From NCBI GenBank assembly GCA_965277625.1, contig OZ255827.1, forward strand, positions 1,674,001-1,738,000: a DNA stretch of 64,000 nt. The letters run 5' to 3'. The notes under the pieces were generated by a model. The model was not told the DNA's origin. It worked only from the letters and a program-made list of their open reading frames with translations, and did not search any database. Position numbers and translations under genes: made by a program. Numbering within the stretch: the stretch's first letter is position 1; each line of letters starts with the position of its first letter. Below are positions 25,888 through 35,731 of this stretch, piece by piece. This stretch comes from G965195345 sp965277625. GTDB lineage: Bacteria; Pseudomonadota; Gammaproteobacteria; CAKMZV01.

Positions 25888-28800
25888 CTAATAGAGATAA
25901 ACCGAGGGGGCATCTCTAGCTTCACTAATTGTAACGAGTACCCTACTTGCACCCACAATAAGTGAACTGCCGTCTTTGTTTAAACTGACTGATGCTCCAA
26001 AAACATTTCGGATTAGATTATTGCTTGGTTTTACATAGGCCCGTTGTGACCAGTTACCATTATTTAATTCAAAGAAGTAAACGGCACCTGAACGGAATGT
26101 GCCGTTGCTTGATTCAAGACCATTTATCCCAACTGAACTGCCTCTCTCATGACGGGCACCTACGGCAAGAAACATGCCATTACCGCTCAGACTGATCGAC
26201 CAACCAAATTCATCACCGCCATCTGTATTGGATGCCTTGATGTACGCTTGTTGAATCCAAGTGCCGGCAGTGCTAACTTGAAATACATAGGCTGCGCCTG
26301 AATTTACTACGTTGTTGTCTCCTCCATTGCTTCCAACCCCTGTCGATGAGCTTCCTTCAGCATGAGCGCCCACTGCAAGGGTATTACCATCATCACTGAT
26401 GCTTAATGAAGATCCGAATCGGTCACTTTCATCGGCATTATGCGCCTTAATATACGCTTGCTGTGACCAAATGGTTGAAGTCGAATTAAAACGGAACACA
26501 TAGACTGCGCCACCCTCTCCACCACCCTCACCGTCATCAACACCCATAATTGGCGGTTGATTAATCCCCCTCCCAATAGTGGGTTCAGTTTCAGCTGAAG
26601 CTGCCAGCGTATTGCCATCATCACTTAAATGTACCGCTGAACCAAATAATGCACCAAAAACTGGAATGAATGTTTTTATATACGCTTGCTGTGTCCATGT
26701 GTTTGAACCCGTCGTGAAACGAAATACGTATGCTGCACCCGCACTTGGAGTATTTGAATCATTATTGTCTGGGCGATTTACACCCGCTAATGAACTATTT
26801 TCCTCAATTGCCCCCACAGCAAGGGTATTGCCATCGCCACTTAGACTCACAGAAAAGCCAAAATTATCTCTAGAATTCGTATTTAATGGTTTGATGTAGG
26901 CTTGTTGTAACCAAGCACCCCCGCTGAAGCGGAATAAATACACCGCGCCTGATTGAGGAGCACCATTCAGTTGTGCGCCATTAATTGCAGTGGATGCGCT
27001 GCCTTCAAAACGGGCCCCAACAGCTAAGGTATTACCATCATTGCTTAAACTCACTGATTGGCCAAATGCATCGTTTACCTCTGCATTTGATGCTTTGATG
27101 TACGCTTGCTGTGACCATACACCCCCATTGCGACGGAATACATAAACCGCCCCTGAATTTGCGGCATTAGTATTTATTGGTTGATTGACCCCAGTAGATG
27201 AACCAGCTTCCGTAGGTGCCCCCACAGCAAGGGTATTGCCGTCATCACTCAAGCTTATAGAGTGGCCAAATTGATCTGTGGTGGTGGTGTTACTGCCTCG
27301 CAATTGTCCAATCATGCTGTTCAAATCTGAATTGCTAAACATCGACACGCTATGTCTATGTGAGGCCTCGCACGATGTTGCATCACAGGTTTTTACTGCA
27401 TAGATCGGGTTATCCACTCTTGGGACGTAACGGTGTAAGGACACTTGACCTTGCGCTGTAGTCCGGCTGATGGTCGTGTTCGGAATGACCACAATGCCTG
27501 TGGTATTCAACACTGTAAAACCTGAACCACTTCTGGGTTCACTTTCTAATTGATAGTGGGTTGCAGTAGAGATCGCACTCCAAGAAAAATTAAGGGTCTT
27601 GACGCTGGTTGTCACAAATAACGCAGGGGGCAAGGCGACGGTCACTACGGTTGAAACCGATACGTTTCCTGTATCAGTTGTGGTCAGAGTCAACGTTATT
27701 TGAGACACGTTCACGCCTGATCGAGTTAAGGTCAACCTATCGCCGCTAATGACTGTGTTAACCAAGCCCTGTCCTGTTGATACGCTGAATGTTAAGGTCG
27801 AATCCTCCACGTCATAAGCCGTGACAATCAAATCGAGGGCCGCTGCACCCAAAGAGACTGAATTTGAGGAAACAGTGATCGTTGGTGTGTCATTAACGGC
27901 CGCCAAGGCCATGACTATAATGGTCGAATTAGATTGTCCAGCGGCATCCGTTGCATGAACGGTTAAGGTCGTTATACCAAATTCATTGGCGACCGAAGAT
28001 AAGGTAATGGTACTCATGCCGTTTGTTAGAGTTGACACCACAGCATCCACTAGGCGCGTGCTAGAACTCACCGAAATCGTTATGGTATCACCTTCATTAT
28101 CCATGGCTGTGACACTAAAAGATACTGAGGTCATAAAGTCCTCTTGTAAGCTGATACGAGTGGTGGAAACCATCAATACAGGCGGACTATTAACAACATT
28201 AACTGCAATTGTATGACTAACCGCTATGCCAGAACTGTCAACTGTTCTGACCGTTAAGGTGGTTTGACCTATTACACCCGATATCGAATTCAATGTTATG
28301 GCATTCGCTGATGTAGTCACCCTGACGACACCAAGCATGGATTCAGTGACGGTGAAGGATAGAACGCCTTCATCGGCATCATTGGCTGTGGTATTAATGG
28401 TGATCGTCGAGAATCCTCCAAAGGCCGTAATACTGTTAGATGAGACCGTTATAGTCGGCGTATCACTAACAGCGGCCACGGTCACCACAACAATTGTCGT
28501 AGCGATTTCCCCACCTGAATCTCTTGCTTGGATGGTTAAGGTTGTGACACCATTGGCATCGCCAACCGCAGATAAGGTAATGGTGTTATTGAGGGTGCTA
28601 CCGCCGCTGACAGGGGCGCTTATAGTAGCATTCACAAGCGCAGATTGACTCACTGAAAGCGTAATGGTATCACCATTAGCATCTGTGGCAGTGGTTCTGA
28701 TTATGATAGAAGACATGAAATCTTCTAGAACACTGATGCGGTTGGTGGAAACCATTAATACAGGGGGGACGCTGGGAATAGAAGACACATTGACAGAGAT

Positions 28801-31800
28801 CGTCTGAACAACCGTTGCACCCGAACTGTCAACCACTCTGACTGTTAATGTGGTTGAACCCGTTGAATTAGAACTGGGATTCAAGGAGATGGCACTCGAA
28901 TTTGTAGAAACATTGACCACTCCCGTAGTCGATTCCAACACAGTGAAGGACAAGGCTGTATCTTCAACATCCCTGGCTGTGACACCAATGGAGATGACCG
29001 AAAAACCACTTATGAGTGAAATGCTGTTGGTTGTGACGGCTAAGGTTGGTGGGTCATTGACTGCTATCACGCGAACCACAACGTCAGTTGAAGTGCTGTT
29101 TACTTCATCTCTAACCGTAATGGTTAAGGTGGTTTGACCATTGGCATTATTAATAGGTGCTACTTGGATACTTGAAGCAGAAGTCGTCACAGAGACCACA
29201 CTTGGGTTGGCATTAGCCACACTCATTGACAAGTTGGTGCTGTCAACATCGGTACTGATGACTGTGATTAATTGAGTCGATCCAAAGTCTTCAGAGAGCG
29301 TTAATGCAGCCGTTGAAACAGTAAATGTTGGTGGGTCATTGACTGCTATCACGCGAACAACAACTTCGGTTGAAGTGCTGCTTACTTCATCTCTAACCGT
29401 AATGGTTAAGGTGGTTTGACCACTAACATTATTAATAGGTGCTACTTGGATACCTGAAGCTGAAGTTGTCACAGTGACCACACTTGGATCGGCATTAGCC
29501 ACACTCAACGACAAGTTGGTGCTGTCAACATCGGTAATGGTGACTGTGATTAATTGAGTCGATCCAAAGTCTTCAGTGAGCGTTAATGCAGCCGTTGAAA
29601 CAGTAAATGTTGGCGGATTATTGACAGCCGATACTGTCACGACGACTTGGGCTGTGGTATCCGATGTGCCATCATTGACCGTAATGGTTAAGGTGGTTTG
29701 ACCACTAGCATTATTAATAGGTGCTACTTGGATACCTGAAGTTGAAGCTGTCACAGAGACCACACTTGGGTTGGAATTGGCCACACTCAACGACAAGTTG
29801 GTGCTGTCAACATCGGTACTGATGACTGTGACTAATTGAGTCGATCCAAAGTTTTCAGTGAGCCTTAATGCAACCGTTGAAACAGTAAATGTTGGCGGAT
29901 CATTGACAGCCATTACTGTCACGACGACTTGGGCCGTGGTATCTACAGTGCCATCATTGACCGTAATGGTTAAGGTGGTTTGACCATTGGCATTCAGTAT
30001 AGGTGCTACTTGGACACCTGAAGCTGAAGTCGTCACAGTGACCACACTTGGATCGGCATTAGCCACACTCAATGACAAGTTGGTGCTGTCAACATCGGTA
30101 CTGATGACTGTGATTAATTGAGTCGATCCAAAGTCTTCAGAGAGCGTTAATGCAGCCGTTGAAACAGTAAATGTTGGTGGGTCATTGACTGCTATCACGC
30201 GAACAACCACTTCGGTTGAAGTGCTGCTTACTTCATCTCTAACCGTTATGGTTAAGGTGGTTTGACCATTGGCATTATTAATAGGTACTACTTGAACACC
30301 TAAAGTAGAAGTGGTCACAGTGACCACACTTGGGTTGGCATTAGCCACACTCAACGACAAGTTGGTGCTGTCAATATCGGTAATGCTTACTGTGATTAAT
30401 TGAGTAGATCCAAAGTCTTCAGTGAGCGTTAATGCAGCCGTTGAAACAGTAAAAGTTGGCGGATCATTGACAGCCGATACTGTCACGACGACTTGGGTTG
30501 TGGTATCCGATGTGCCATCATTGACCGTAATGGTTAAGGTGGTTTGACCACTAGCATTATTAATAGGTGCTACTTGGATACCTGAAGCTGAAGTTGTCAC
30601 AGAGACCACACTTGGGTTGGAATTGGCCACACTCAACGACAAGTTGGTGCTGTCAACATCGGTACTGATGACTGTGATTAATTGAGTCGATCCAAAGTTT
30701 TCAGTGAGCCTTAATGCAACCGTTGAAACAGTAAATGTTGGCGGATCATTGACAGCCTCTACTGTCACGACGACTTGGGCCGTGGTATCAGCAGTGCCAT
30801 CATTGACCGTAATGGTTAAGGTGGTTTGACCATTGGCATTAAGTATAGGCGCTACTTGAACACCTGAAGCAGAAGTCGTCACAGTGACCACACTTGGGTT
30901 GGAATTAGCCACACTCAATGACAAGTTGGTGCTGTCAACATCGGTACTGATGACTGTGATTAATTGAGTCGATCCAAAATCTTCAGTGAGCGTTAATGCA
31001 GCTGTTGAAACAGTAAATGTTGGTGCGTCATTGAGTTCTGTCACGCGAACCACAACTTCGGTTGAAGTGCTGTTTACTTCATCTCTAACCGTAATGGTTA
31101 AGGTGGTTTGACCATTGGCATTAAGTATAGGTGCTACTTGGACACCTGAATCAGAAGTTGTCACAGTGACCACACTTGGATCGGCATTAGCCACACTCAA
31201 CGACAAGTTGGTGCTGTCAACATCGGTACTGATGACAGTGATTAATTGAGTCGATCCAAAGTCTTCAGTGAGCGTTAATGCAGCCGTTGAAACAGTAAAT
31301 GTTGGCGGATTATTGACGGCCGAAACTGTCACAACGACTTGGGCTGTGGTATCTGATGTGCCATCATTGACCGTAATGGTTAAGGTCGTTTGCCCATTGG
31401 CATTCAGTATAGATGCCACTTGGACACCTGAAGCCGAAGTCGTCACAGTAACCACTCCAGTCGTGGATTCTGCCACGGTTAAAGTCAATGTGTCACCATC
31501 AACATTGGTGATTGTTGTGTTGATCGAAACAGGCGATCCAAAATTCTCAGTCAAGGACAATGCAGTCGTTGAAACGGCTAAATTCGTTGGATCATTAGCA
31601 GCCGCTACTGTCACGACGACTTGGGCTGTGATATCAGATGTGCCATCATTGACCGTAATGGTTAAGGTGGTTTGACCATTGGCATTCAGTATAGGCGCCA
31701 CTTGGACACCTGAAGCAGAAGTTGTCACAGTGACCACCCCAGTATTAGATTCAGCCACGGTTAAAACCAATGTATCACCATCAACATTGGTGATTGTTGT

Positions 31801-33966
31801 GTTGATCGAAACTACCGATCCAAAATCCTCAGTCAAAGACAATGAAGTCGTTGAAACCGCTAAAGTTGTTGGATCATTGGCAGCCTCTACTGTCACGACG
31901 ACTTGGGCTGTGGTATCCGATGTGCCATCATTGACAGTAATGGTTAAGATGGTTTGACCATTGGCATTCAGTATAGGCGCTACTTGAACACCTGAAGCAG
32001 TAGTCGTCACAGAGACCACACTTGGGTTGGCATTAGCCACACTCAATGACAAGTTGGTGCTGTCAACATCGGTACTGATGACTGTGATTAATTGAGTCGT
32101 GCCAAAGTCTTCAGTGAGCGTTAATGCAACCGTTGAAACAGTAAATGTTGGTGCGTCATTGACTGCTATCACGCGAACAACAACTTCGGTTGAAGTGCTG
32201 CTTACTTCATCTCTAACCGTAATGGTTAAGGTGGTTTGACCATTGGCATTAAGTATAGATGCTACTTGGACACCTGAAGCAGAAGTCGTCACAGTGACCA
32301 CACCTGGGTTGGCATTGGCCACACTCAACGACAAGTTGGTGCTGTCAACATCGGTACTGATGACTGTGATTAATTGAGTCGATCCAAAGTCTTCAGTGAG
32401 CGTTAATGCAGCCGTTGAAACAGTAAATGTTGGCGGATCATTGACAGCCGATACTGTCACGACGACTTGGGCTGTGGTATCAGCAGTGCCATCATTGACC
32501 GTAATGGTTAAGGTGGTTTGACCATTGGCATGAAGTATAGGCGCCACTTGGACACCTGAAGCAGAAGTCGTCACTGTGACCACTCCAGTACTGGATTCAG
32601 CCACGGTTAAAACCAATGTATCACCATCAACGTTGGTGATTGTTGTGTTGATCGAAATCGGTGATCCAAAATCCTCAGTCAAGGACAGTGCAGTCGTTGA
32701 AATCGCTAAAGTTGTTGGATCATTGACAGCGTTCACGGTCACAGTCACTTGAGTTGTGGCAGTGAGCGTGCCATTAATGGCGGTAATGGTGAGGGTCGTT
32801 CGCCCATTGGCATTGAGTATGCTCGAAACACTAACGCTTATGCCTGAGGTAGAGACATTAACAACGCCTGTGCTGGAGAGACTGACCGTAATTGCAGTTG
32901 CATTGGTTGAATTAACGATGCTTTGAGCAGTGGCAAAGTCTTCACTAACGATTAAGTTGCTGATCACTAGTGAAAATGTGGGGGTGGTGAGGGGAGGCGC
33001 ATCTCTTACCTGAATCACCACTTGGCCAGTGGTACTCACCGTGCCATCATTGACAGTTATAGTAAGCGTTGTAACACCAGTGGAATTGGCAATGCTCGTC
33101 ACTTGGACACCTGAAGCTGAAGTCGTCACAGTGACCACCCCAGTAGCAGATTCTACAACGCTGATCGTTAATGTATTACCATCCACGTCAGAGGCTGTGG
33201 CCACAGTTTGAGCACCCACAAAGTTTTCTGTAAGGGTTAATGTGGTGCTTGGGATGATTAAGCTAGGGGCATTATTAACAGTAACAGGTGATACCTGCAC
33301 CGCCACTTGCGCAGTTGAATCTACTGTGCCATCATTGACAGTAATGGTGAGTGTTGTGGCACCTGTCGCATTGAGAATGCTCGCTATTTGCACACCCGAG
33401 TTTAAGGTCGTCACAGTAACCACGCCAGTTGAGGATTCAGCGACGCTTATAGTCAATAAATTACCCTCTACATCAGAGGCTGTGGCTACCGTGGCCGTCG
33501 CAAAATTTTCATTGACAGTGACAGCAGCGTTTGCAACGGTTATTATGGCTGGGTCATTGACGGCTGTTACCTCTATCACCACAGTTTGAGGTTGTGAGCT
33601 TAGTGAGCCGCTTCTTGCGGTAATGGTTAGAGTTGTTCGCCCATTGGCATTGAGTATGCTAGATAACATCACAGAGCTTGTCGTAGCGGCAACATTGACC
33701 ACACCTGTCGTTGATTCAACAATTGTTATTGATGTCGCACTGGTGGCGCTGGCAATTGTTGGAGTCGATGTAAAATCTTCGCTGAAAGTATAACGACTGC
33801 TAGAAACCGTTAGCGTAGGGGCTGGCTCCACATTTGTTGGAGGCGAGGTGTCAGTACTACTGCCGCCGCCACCGCCACCACCACATGCAGTCATAAATAC
33901 TGCCAAAATAACAGTCGTACTAATCATACTCAACGCACGGCGATTGACCGCCTTGAATGCATTCAT
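25888..33966 (-). CDS. Giant repeat lipoprotein: about 22 cadherin-like domains plus FG-GAP propeller
   Basis: This gene encodes a secreted surface protein of about 2,690 residues. It opens with a signal peptide and the lipobox-like FMTAC, then a seven-glycine run and a Ser/Thr/Pro linker. Next come about 22 tandem beta-sandwich modules of about 94 residues, each with T-EDF near the start, VVTVTTSASGVQV in the middle and TTLTITV-DG at the end, as in bacterial cadherin-like/tandem-95 proteins. A Fn3-like stretch follows, then seven FG-GAP-like units (FG-S-SLS-DGNTLAVGA) that would form one propeller. The frame stays open to an ATG at 34080. The ATG at 33966 is chosen because it puts the signal peptide at the N-terminus, though no start has a good ribosome site. 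A role in adhesion or surface binding is inferred. Confidence 0.85.
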   Translation of the reverse strand: MNAFKAVNRRALSMISTTVILAVFMTACGGGGGGGSSTDTSPPTNVEPAPTLTVSSSRYTFSEDFTSTPTIASATSATSITIVESTTGVVNVAATTSSVMLSSILNANGRTTLTITARSGSLSSQPQTVVIEVTAVNDPAIITVANAAVTVNENFATATVATASDVEGNLLTISVAESSTGVVTVTTLNSGVQIASILNATGATTLTITVNDGTVDSTAQVAVQVSPVTVNNAPSLIIPSTTLTLTENFVGAQTVATASDVDGNTLTISVVESATGVVTVTTSASGVQVTSIANSTGVTTLTITVNDGTVSTTGQVVIQVRDAPPLTTPTFSLVISNLIVSEDFATAQSIVNSTNATAITVSLSSTGVVNVSTSGISVSVSSILNANGRTTLTITAINGTLTATTQVTVTVNAVNDPTTLAISTTALSLTEDFGSPISINTTITNVDGDTLVLTVAESSTGVVTVTTSASGVQVAPILHANGQTTLTITVNDGTADTTAQVVVTVSAVNDPPTFTVSTAALTLTEDFGSTQLITVISTDVDSTNLSLSVANANPGVVTVTTSASGVQVASILNANGQTTLTITVRDEVSSTSTEVVVRVIAVNDAPTFTVSTVALTLTEDFGTTQLITVISTDVDSTNLSLSVANANPSVVSVTTTASGVQVAPILNANGQTILTITVNDGTSDTTAQVVVTVEAANDPTTLAVSTTSLSLTEDFGSVVSINTTITNVDGDTLVLTVAESNTGVVTVTTSASGVQVAPILNANGQTTLTITVNDGTSDITAQVVVTVAAANDPTNLAVSTTALSLTENFGSPVSINTTITNVDGDTLTLTVAESTTGVVTVTTSASGVQVASILNANGQTTLTITVNDGTSDTTAQVVVTVSAVNNPPTFTVSTAALTLTEDFGSTQLITVISTDVDSTNLSLSVANADPSVVTVTTSDSGVQVAPILNANGQTTLTITVRDEVNSTSTEVVVRVTELNDAPTFTVSTAALTLTEDFGSTQLITVISTDVDSTNLSLSVANSNPSVVTVTTSASGVQVAPILNANGQTTLTITVNDGTADTTAQVVVTVEAVNDPPTFTVSTVALRLTENFGSTQLITVISTDVDSTNLSLSVANSNPSVVSVTTSASGIQVAPINNASGQTTLTITVNDGTSDTTTQVVVTVSAVNDPPTFTVSTAALTLTEDFGSTQLITVSITDIDSTNLSLSVANANPSVVTVTTSTLGVQVVPINNANGQTTLTITVRDEVSSTSTEVVVRVIAVNDPPTFTVSTAALTLSEDFGSTQLITVISTDVDSTNLSLSVANADPSVVTVTTSASGVQVAPILNANGQTTLTITVNDGTVDTTAQVVVTVMAVNDPPTFTVSTVALRLTENFGSTQLVTVISTDVDSTNLSLSVANSNPSVVSVTASTSGIQVAPINNASGQTTLTITVNDGTSDTTAQVVVTVSAVNNPPTFTVSTAALTLTEDFGSTQLITVTITDVDSTNLSLSVANADPSVVTVTTSASGIQVAPINNVSGQTTLTITVRDEVSSTSTEVVVRVIAVNDPPTFTVSTAALTLSEDFGSTQLITVISTDVDSTNLSMSVANANPSVVSVTTSASSIQVAPINNANGQTTLTITVRDEVNSTSTDVVVRVIAVNDPPTLAVTTNSISLISGFSVISIGVTARDVEDTALSFTVLESTTGVVNVSTNSSAISLNPSSNSTGSTTLTVRVVDSSGATVVQTISVNVSSIPSVPPVLMVSTNRISVLEDFMSSIIIRTTATDANGDTITLSVSQSALVNATISAPVSGGSTLNNTITLSAVGDANGVTTLTIQARDSGGEIATTIVVVTVAAVSDTPTITVSSNSITAFGGFSTITINTTANDADEGVLSFTVTESMLGVVRVTTSANAITLNSISGVIGQTTLTVRTVDSSGIAVSHTIAVNVVNSPPVLMVSTTRISLQEDFMTSVSFSVTAMDNEGDTITISVSSSTRLVDAVVSTLTNGMSTITLSSVANEFGITTLTVHATDAAGQSNSTIIVMALAAVNDTPTITVSSNSVSLGAAALDLIVTAYDVEDSTLTFSVSTGQGLVNTVISGDRLTLTRSGVNVSQITLTLTTTDTGNVSVSTVVTVALPPALFVTTSVKTLNFSWSAISTATHYQLESEPRSGSGFTVLNTTGIVVIPNTTISRTTAQGQVSLHRYVPRVDNPIYAVKTCDATSCEASHRHSVSMFSNSDLNSMIGQLRGSNTTTTDQFGHSISLSDDGNTLAVGAPTEAGSSTGVNQPINTNAANSGAVYVFRRNGGVWSQQAYIKASNAEVNDAFGQSVSLSNDGNTLAVGARFEGSASTAINGAQLNGAPQSGAVYLFRFSGGAWLQQAYIKPLNTNSRDNFGFSVSLSGDGNTLAVGAIEENSSLAGVNRPDNNDSNTPSAGAAYVFRFTTGSNTWTQQAYIKTFIPVFGALFGSAVHLSDDGNTLAASAETEPTIGRGINQPPIMGVDDGEGGGEGGAVYVFRFNSTSTIWSQQAYIKAHNADESDRFGSSLSISDDGNTLAVGAHAEGSSSTGVGSNGGDNNVVNSGAAYVFQVSTAGTWIQQAYIKASNTDGGDEFGWSISLSGNGMFLAVGARHERGSSVGINGLESSNGTFRSGAVYFFELNNGNWSQRAYVKPSNNLIRNVFGASVSLNKDGSSLIVGASRVLVTISEARDAPSVYLY
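27640..33832 (-). repeat. Tandem array of about 22 domain repeats, unit about 282 bases
   Basis: Successive units of about 94 codons repeat in frame through this part of the giant gene. Units 5 to 17 (about 29056 to 32718) are closest to each other and keep an exact 282-base spacing. Units 1-4 and 18-22 are more diverged and vary slightly in length. Because the unit is a multiple of three, unequal recombination would add or remove whole domains without a frameshift. Confidence 0.9.
29334..31026 (-). repeat. Duplicated three-domain segment (2 x 846 bases)
   Basis: Domains 11-13 (about 30180-31026) and 14-16 (about 29334-30180) correspond one to one. For example, the unusual ALRLTENFG start and the INNASGQ segment occur only in domains 12 and 15, and the matching DNA at 30697 and 29851 lies exactly 846 bases apart. 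The same kind of triplet relation links domains 5-7 and 9-11. This points to growth of the array by duplication of three-domain blocks. Confidence 0.75.
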
Positions 33967-34141
33967 ACTTGAGCTAATTCGCCTTTTCAGGAAAGCGAAA
34001 ATAAACTGACTGAACGCAATTCCTTGGAAAAATGAATGGATCAATACTTGAGTTAAAAACTTTGAGAATAATTTATACATAATGGTAATTTTATTAAAGG
34101 AGGGGTGTGGTGGAGTCTATGACTTAAAAATAGGTCTATAT

Positions 34142-34150
34142 ATTATACCA
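34142..34150 (-). promoter_or_regulatory. Extended -10 promoter for the giant lipoprotein gene
   Basis: On the minus strand the sequence TGGTATAAT combines a perfect TATAAT with the TGn extension, so a -35 box is not essential; none is seen at 17 bases. It lies 62 bases before the first in-frame ATG (34080) and 176 before the preferred one. Confidence 0.5.
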
Positions 34151-34441
34151 AGTCTTTATGAAATAAAGGCAATAAATGTACAACTGTCCCATGGCCTTGA
34201 TGCTAAACTGGAGGCAATGAAATATTTTTATTGATTTCGTGTTCCATTTGACAGACTTTGGCTAGCTCTTGCGTTCCCCAAGACGACTATAGGCAAAACT
34301 AAATACATGTAAAACACATCAATTCTTTGAAGCACAAATGCACGCCCTTAACAAAAAACATCAATCTAAGCTTCAATCCAATCGCAACATAGTGCGCATT
34401 TTTAATAGACGGTACATTTGTCCTCTTTTTTTTGGCATTGT

Positions 34442-34453
34442 TCATTATAATGA
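34442..34453. promoter_or_regulatory. Perfect palindrome overlapping a TATAAT, upstream of the XRE gene
   Basis: TCATTATAATGA is a perfect 12-base palindrome and contains TATAAT (34446-34451). It lies 75 bases before the start of a helix-turn-helix regulator gene, the usual place for an autoregulatory operator. No matching -35 box was found at standard spacing. Binding by the XRE protein is an inference. Confidence 0.45.
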
Positions 34454-34527
34454 TGTGTGTATATTTGCTTTGCTGTCCTTTTTTTGGGCGATAGTAGAAA
34501 CAATTCACAATTTTTCTGGGGAGAAAA

Positions 34528-34920
34528 ATGAACAAAAATAATTCATTAAATATATATTTTCGTCAAGAATTCTCGGATCGTTTCCGATCCATTCTTGTCG
34601 ATAAAGGCATCATTCCATGCACAAATGCGCATTTGGCTGAACTCTTTGAAGTTTCGCCCAAAGCGGCTCGAAGGTGGTTAGAAGGCAGTGCCATGCCTAA
34701 CCAGCATAGGATGGTTAAGATTTGCGAATTCCTCGGGGTACGCATTGAGTGGTTGTTATTCGGCACGGGACCCATTTTTCTGTACCGTAGTGTGCAAGAA
34801 GATGAGGCTGAATCGCTCACCCTGTCTTTGGCTGAAATCAAGCTCATTCGTCAATACCGAAGAATGCTGCCGAAGCAAAGAGGCTGTTTGGTTGAGTTGC
34901 TCGAATCACTCAATCAATAA
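34528..34920 (+). CDS. XRE-type helix-turn-helix regulator
   Basis: A 130-residue protein with a single lambda-Cro/CI-like helix-turn-helix (about residues 28-55: NAHLAELFEVSPKAARRWLEG) followed by LGVRIEWLLFGTGPIF, a phrase typical of phage-repressor-like XRE proteins. There is no peptidase domain, so it would not self-cleave like CI or LexA. The C-terminal helix-rich stretch may dimerise. A good ribosome site (GGGGAGA) precedes the ATG. It converges with radC and is divergent from the giant gene, which it might regulate. No phage genes are nearby. Confidence 0.75.
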   Translation: MNKNNSLNIYFRQEFSDRFRSILVDKGIIPCTNAHLAELFEVSPKAARRWLEGSAMPNQHRMVKICEFLGVRIEWLLFGTGPIFLYRSVQEDEAESLTLSLAEIKLIRQYRRMLPKQRGCLVELLESLNQ

Positions 34921-34969
34921 TTCTATTTGTGGACGCATTTTTTAATTATACTGAGGCAAGCCTGACCTT

Positions 34970-35653
34970 TTAAGGCATTACGCCTTCTTCAACCATTGAT
35001 ATGGAACCACAGGGTCCAACAATGATGTGATCAATGACGCGTATGTCAACAATTTTTAACGCTTGTTTTAGGTCAATGGTGATCAGTTTGTCAGATTGAC
35101 TTGGCGTTAATACACCTGAAGGATGATTGTGCGCCAGTATCACGGCGGCGGCATTGACTTCCAAAGCTCTGCGGACAATCCGTCTTGGAAATACAGGCGC
35201 ACTGTTAATGGTGCCGTAAAACAATTTTTCAAACACTAGTAATTGATGCTGATTGTCGAGAAAAATAGCCGCAAAAACCTCTTCGCTTTGCTGACCCAAT
35301 TCGTGTTGAACGTACTCCCTGACAACGGCGGTTTGAGTAAAACGGATGCGTTTTGAGATCATATCACCTCGCAAACACCGTTTGGCCATTTCAAGGCTGG
35401 CTTGCAATTGCGCATATTTTGCATTGCCTATGCCCTTAACGGTATTTAAATCAGCGTTTGATGCGTGAATAATCTGCGACAGGCCACCAAATACTTTAAG
35501 CAGTTCTTCTGATAATTCGATGGCATTCTTACCTGGAATGCCCGTGCGCAAAAATATGGCTAACAGTTCAGGATCGGTTAAGTTCTCTGCACCAAGCGCC
35601 AGTAGTTTTTCTCTGGGTCTTTGGTTTTTTTTGAGTTTTGCTAAGACGGTCAT
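34970..35653 (-). CDS. radC: RadC family JAB/MPN-domain protein
   Basis: The 227-residue protein has an N-terminal helix-hairpin-helix-like region (TVKGIGNAKYAQLQA) and a C-terminal JAB1/MPN metalloprotease-like domain with the metal-binding signature HNHPSG at residues 175-180. The family is called RadC, but a role in DNA repair has not been borne out and the true function is uncertain. Chromosomal copies usually lie near dfp or rpmB; here it is beside lutC and an XRE gene instead. Confidence 0.93.
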   Translation of the reverse strand: MTVLAKLKKNQRPREKLLALGAENLTDPELLAIFLRTGIPGKNAIELSEELLKVFGGLSQIIHASNADLNTVKGIGNAKYAQLQASLEMAKRCLRGDMISKRIRFTQTAVVREYVQHELGQQSEEVFAAIFLDNQHQLLVFEKLFYGTINSAPVFPRRIVRRALEVNAAAVILAHNHPSGVLTPSQSDKLITIDLKQALKIVDIRVIDHIIVGPCGSISMVEEGVMP

Positions 35654-35731
35654 GGCGCGTATTATGCAGTATGCAATCGAAACATCACTGCCTAAAGTTT
35701 CTGGACACTGATGACTGTGATTTTTTGAACC

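Larger units (their letters stand above)
34081..34527. other. 447-base intergenic region between the giant gene and the XRE gene
   Basis: This divergent region holds no credible gene. It contains an extended -10 promoter facing the giant gene (34142-34150), a small hairpin CTTTAT-GAA-ATAAAG at 34154-34168, and a palindromic TCATTATAATGA (34442-34453) ahead of the XRE gene. Two short open frames on opposite strands around 34300-34540 have no ribosome site or protein-like features and are taken as chance. Confidence 0.6.

Noticed and set aside
27986..33589. Several long plus-strand open frames opposite the giant gene
   Set aside because: They are Val/Thr/Ser-rich mirror images of the repeats, recur with the 282-base period and have no ribosome sites. 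They arise from codon bias in the repeat array.
27640..33832. Regular repeats that might suggest a CRISPR array or satellite DNA
   Set aside because: The unit is 282 bases, in frame, and encodes a conserved protein domain; there are no short identical repeats with unique spacers.
34299..34541. Two short overlapping open frames on opposite strands upstream of the XRE gene
   Set aside because: Neither has a ribosome site or protein-like composition, and they cover the regulatory region of the XRE gene.
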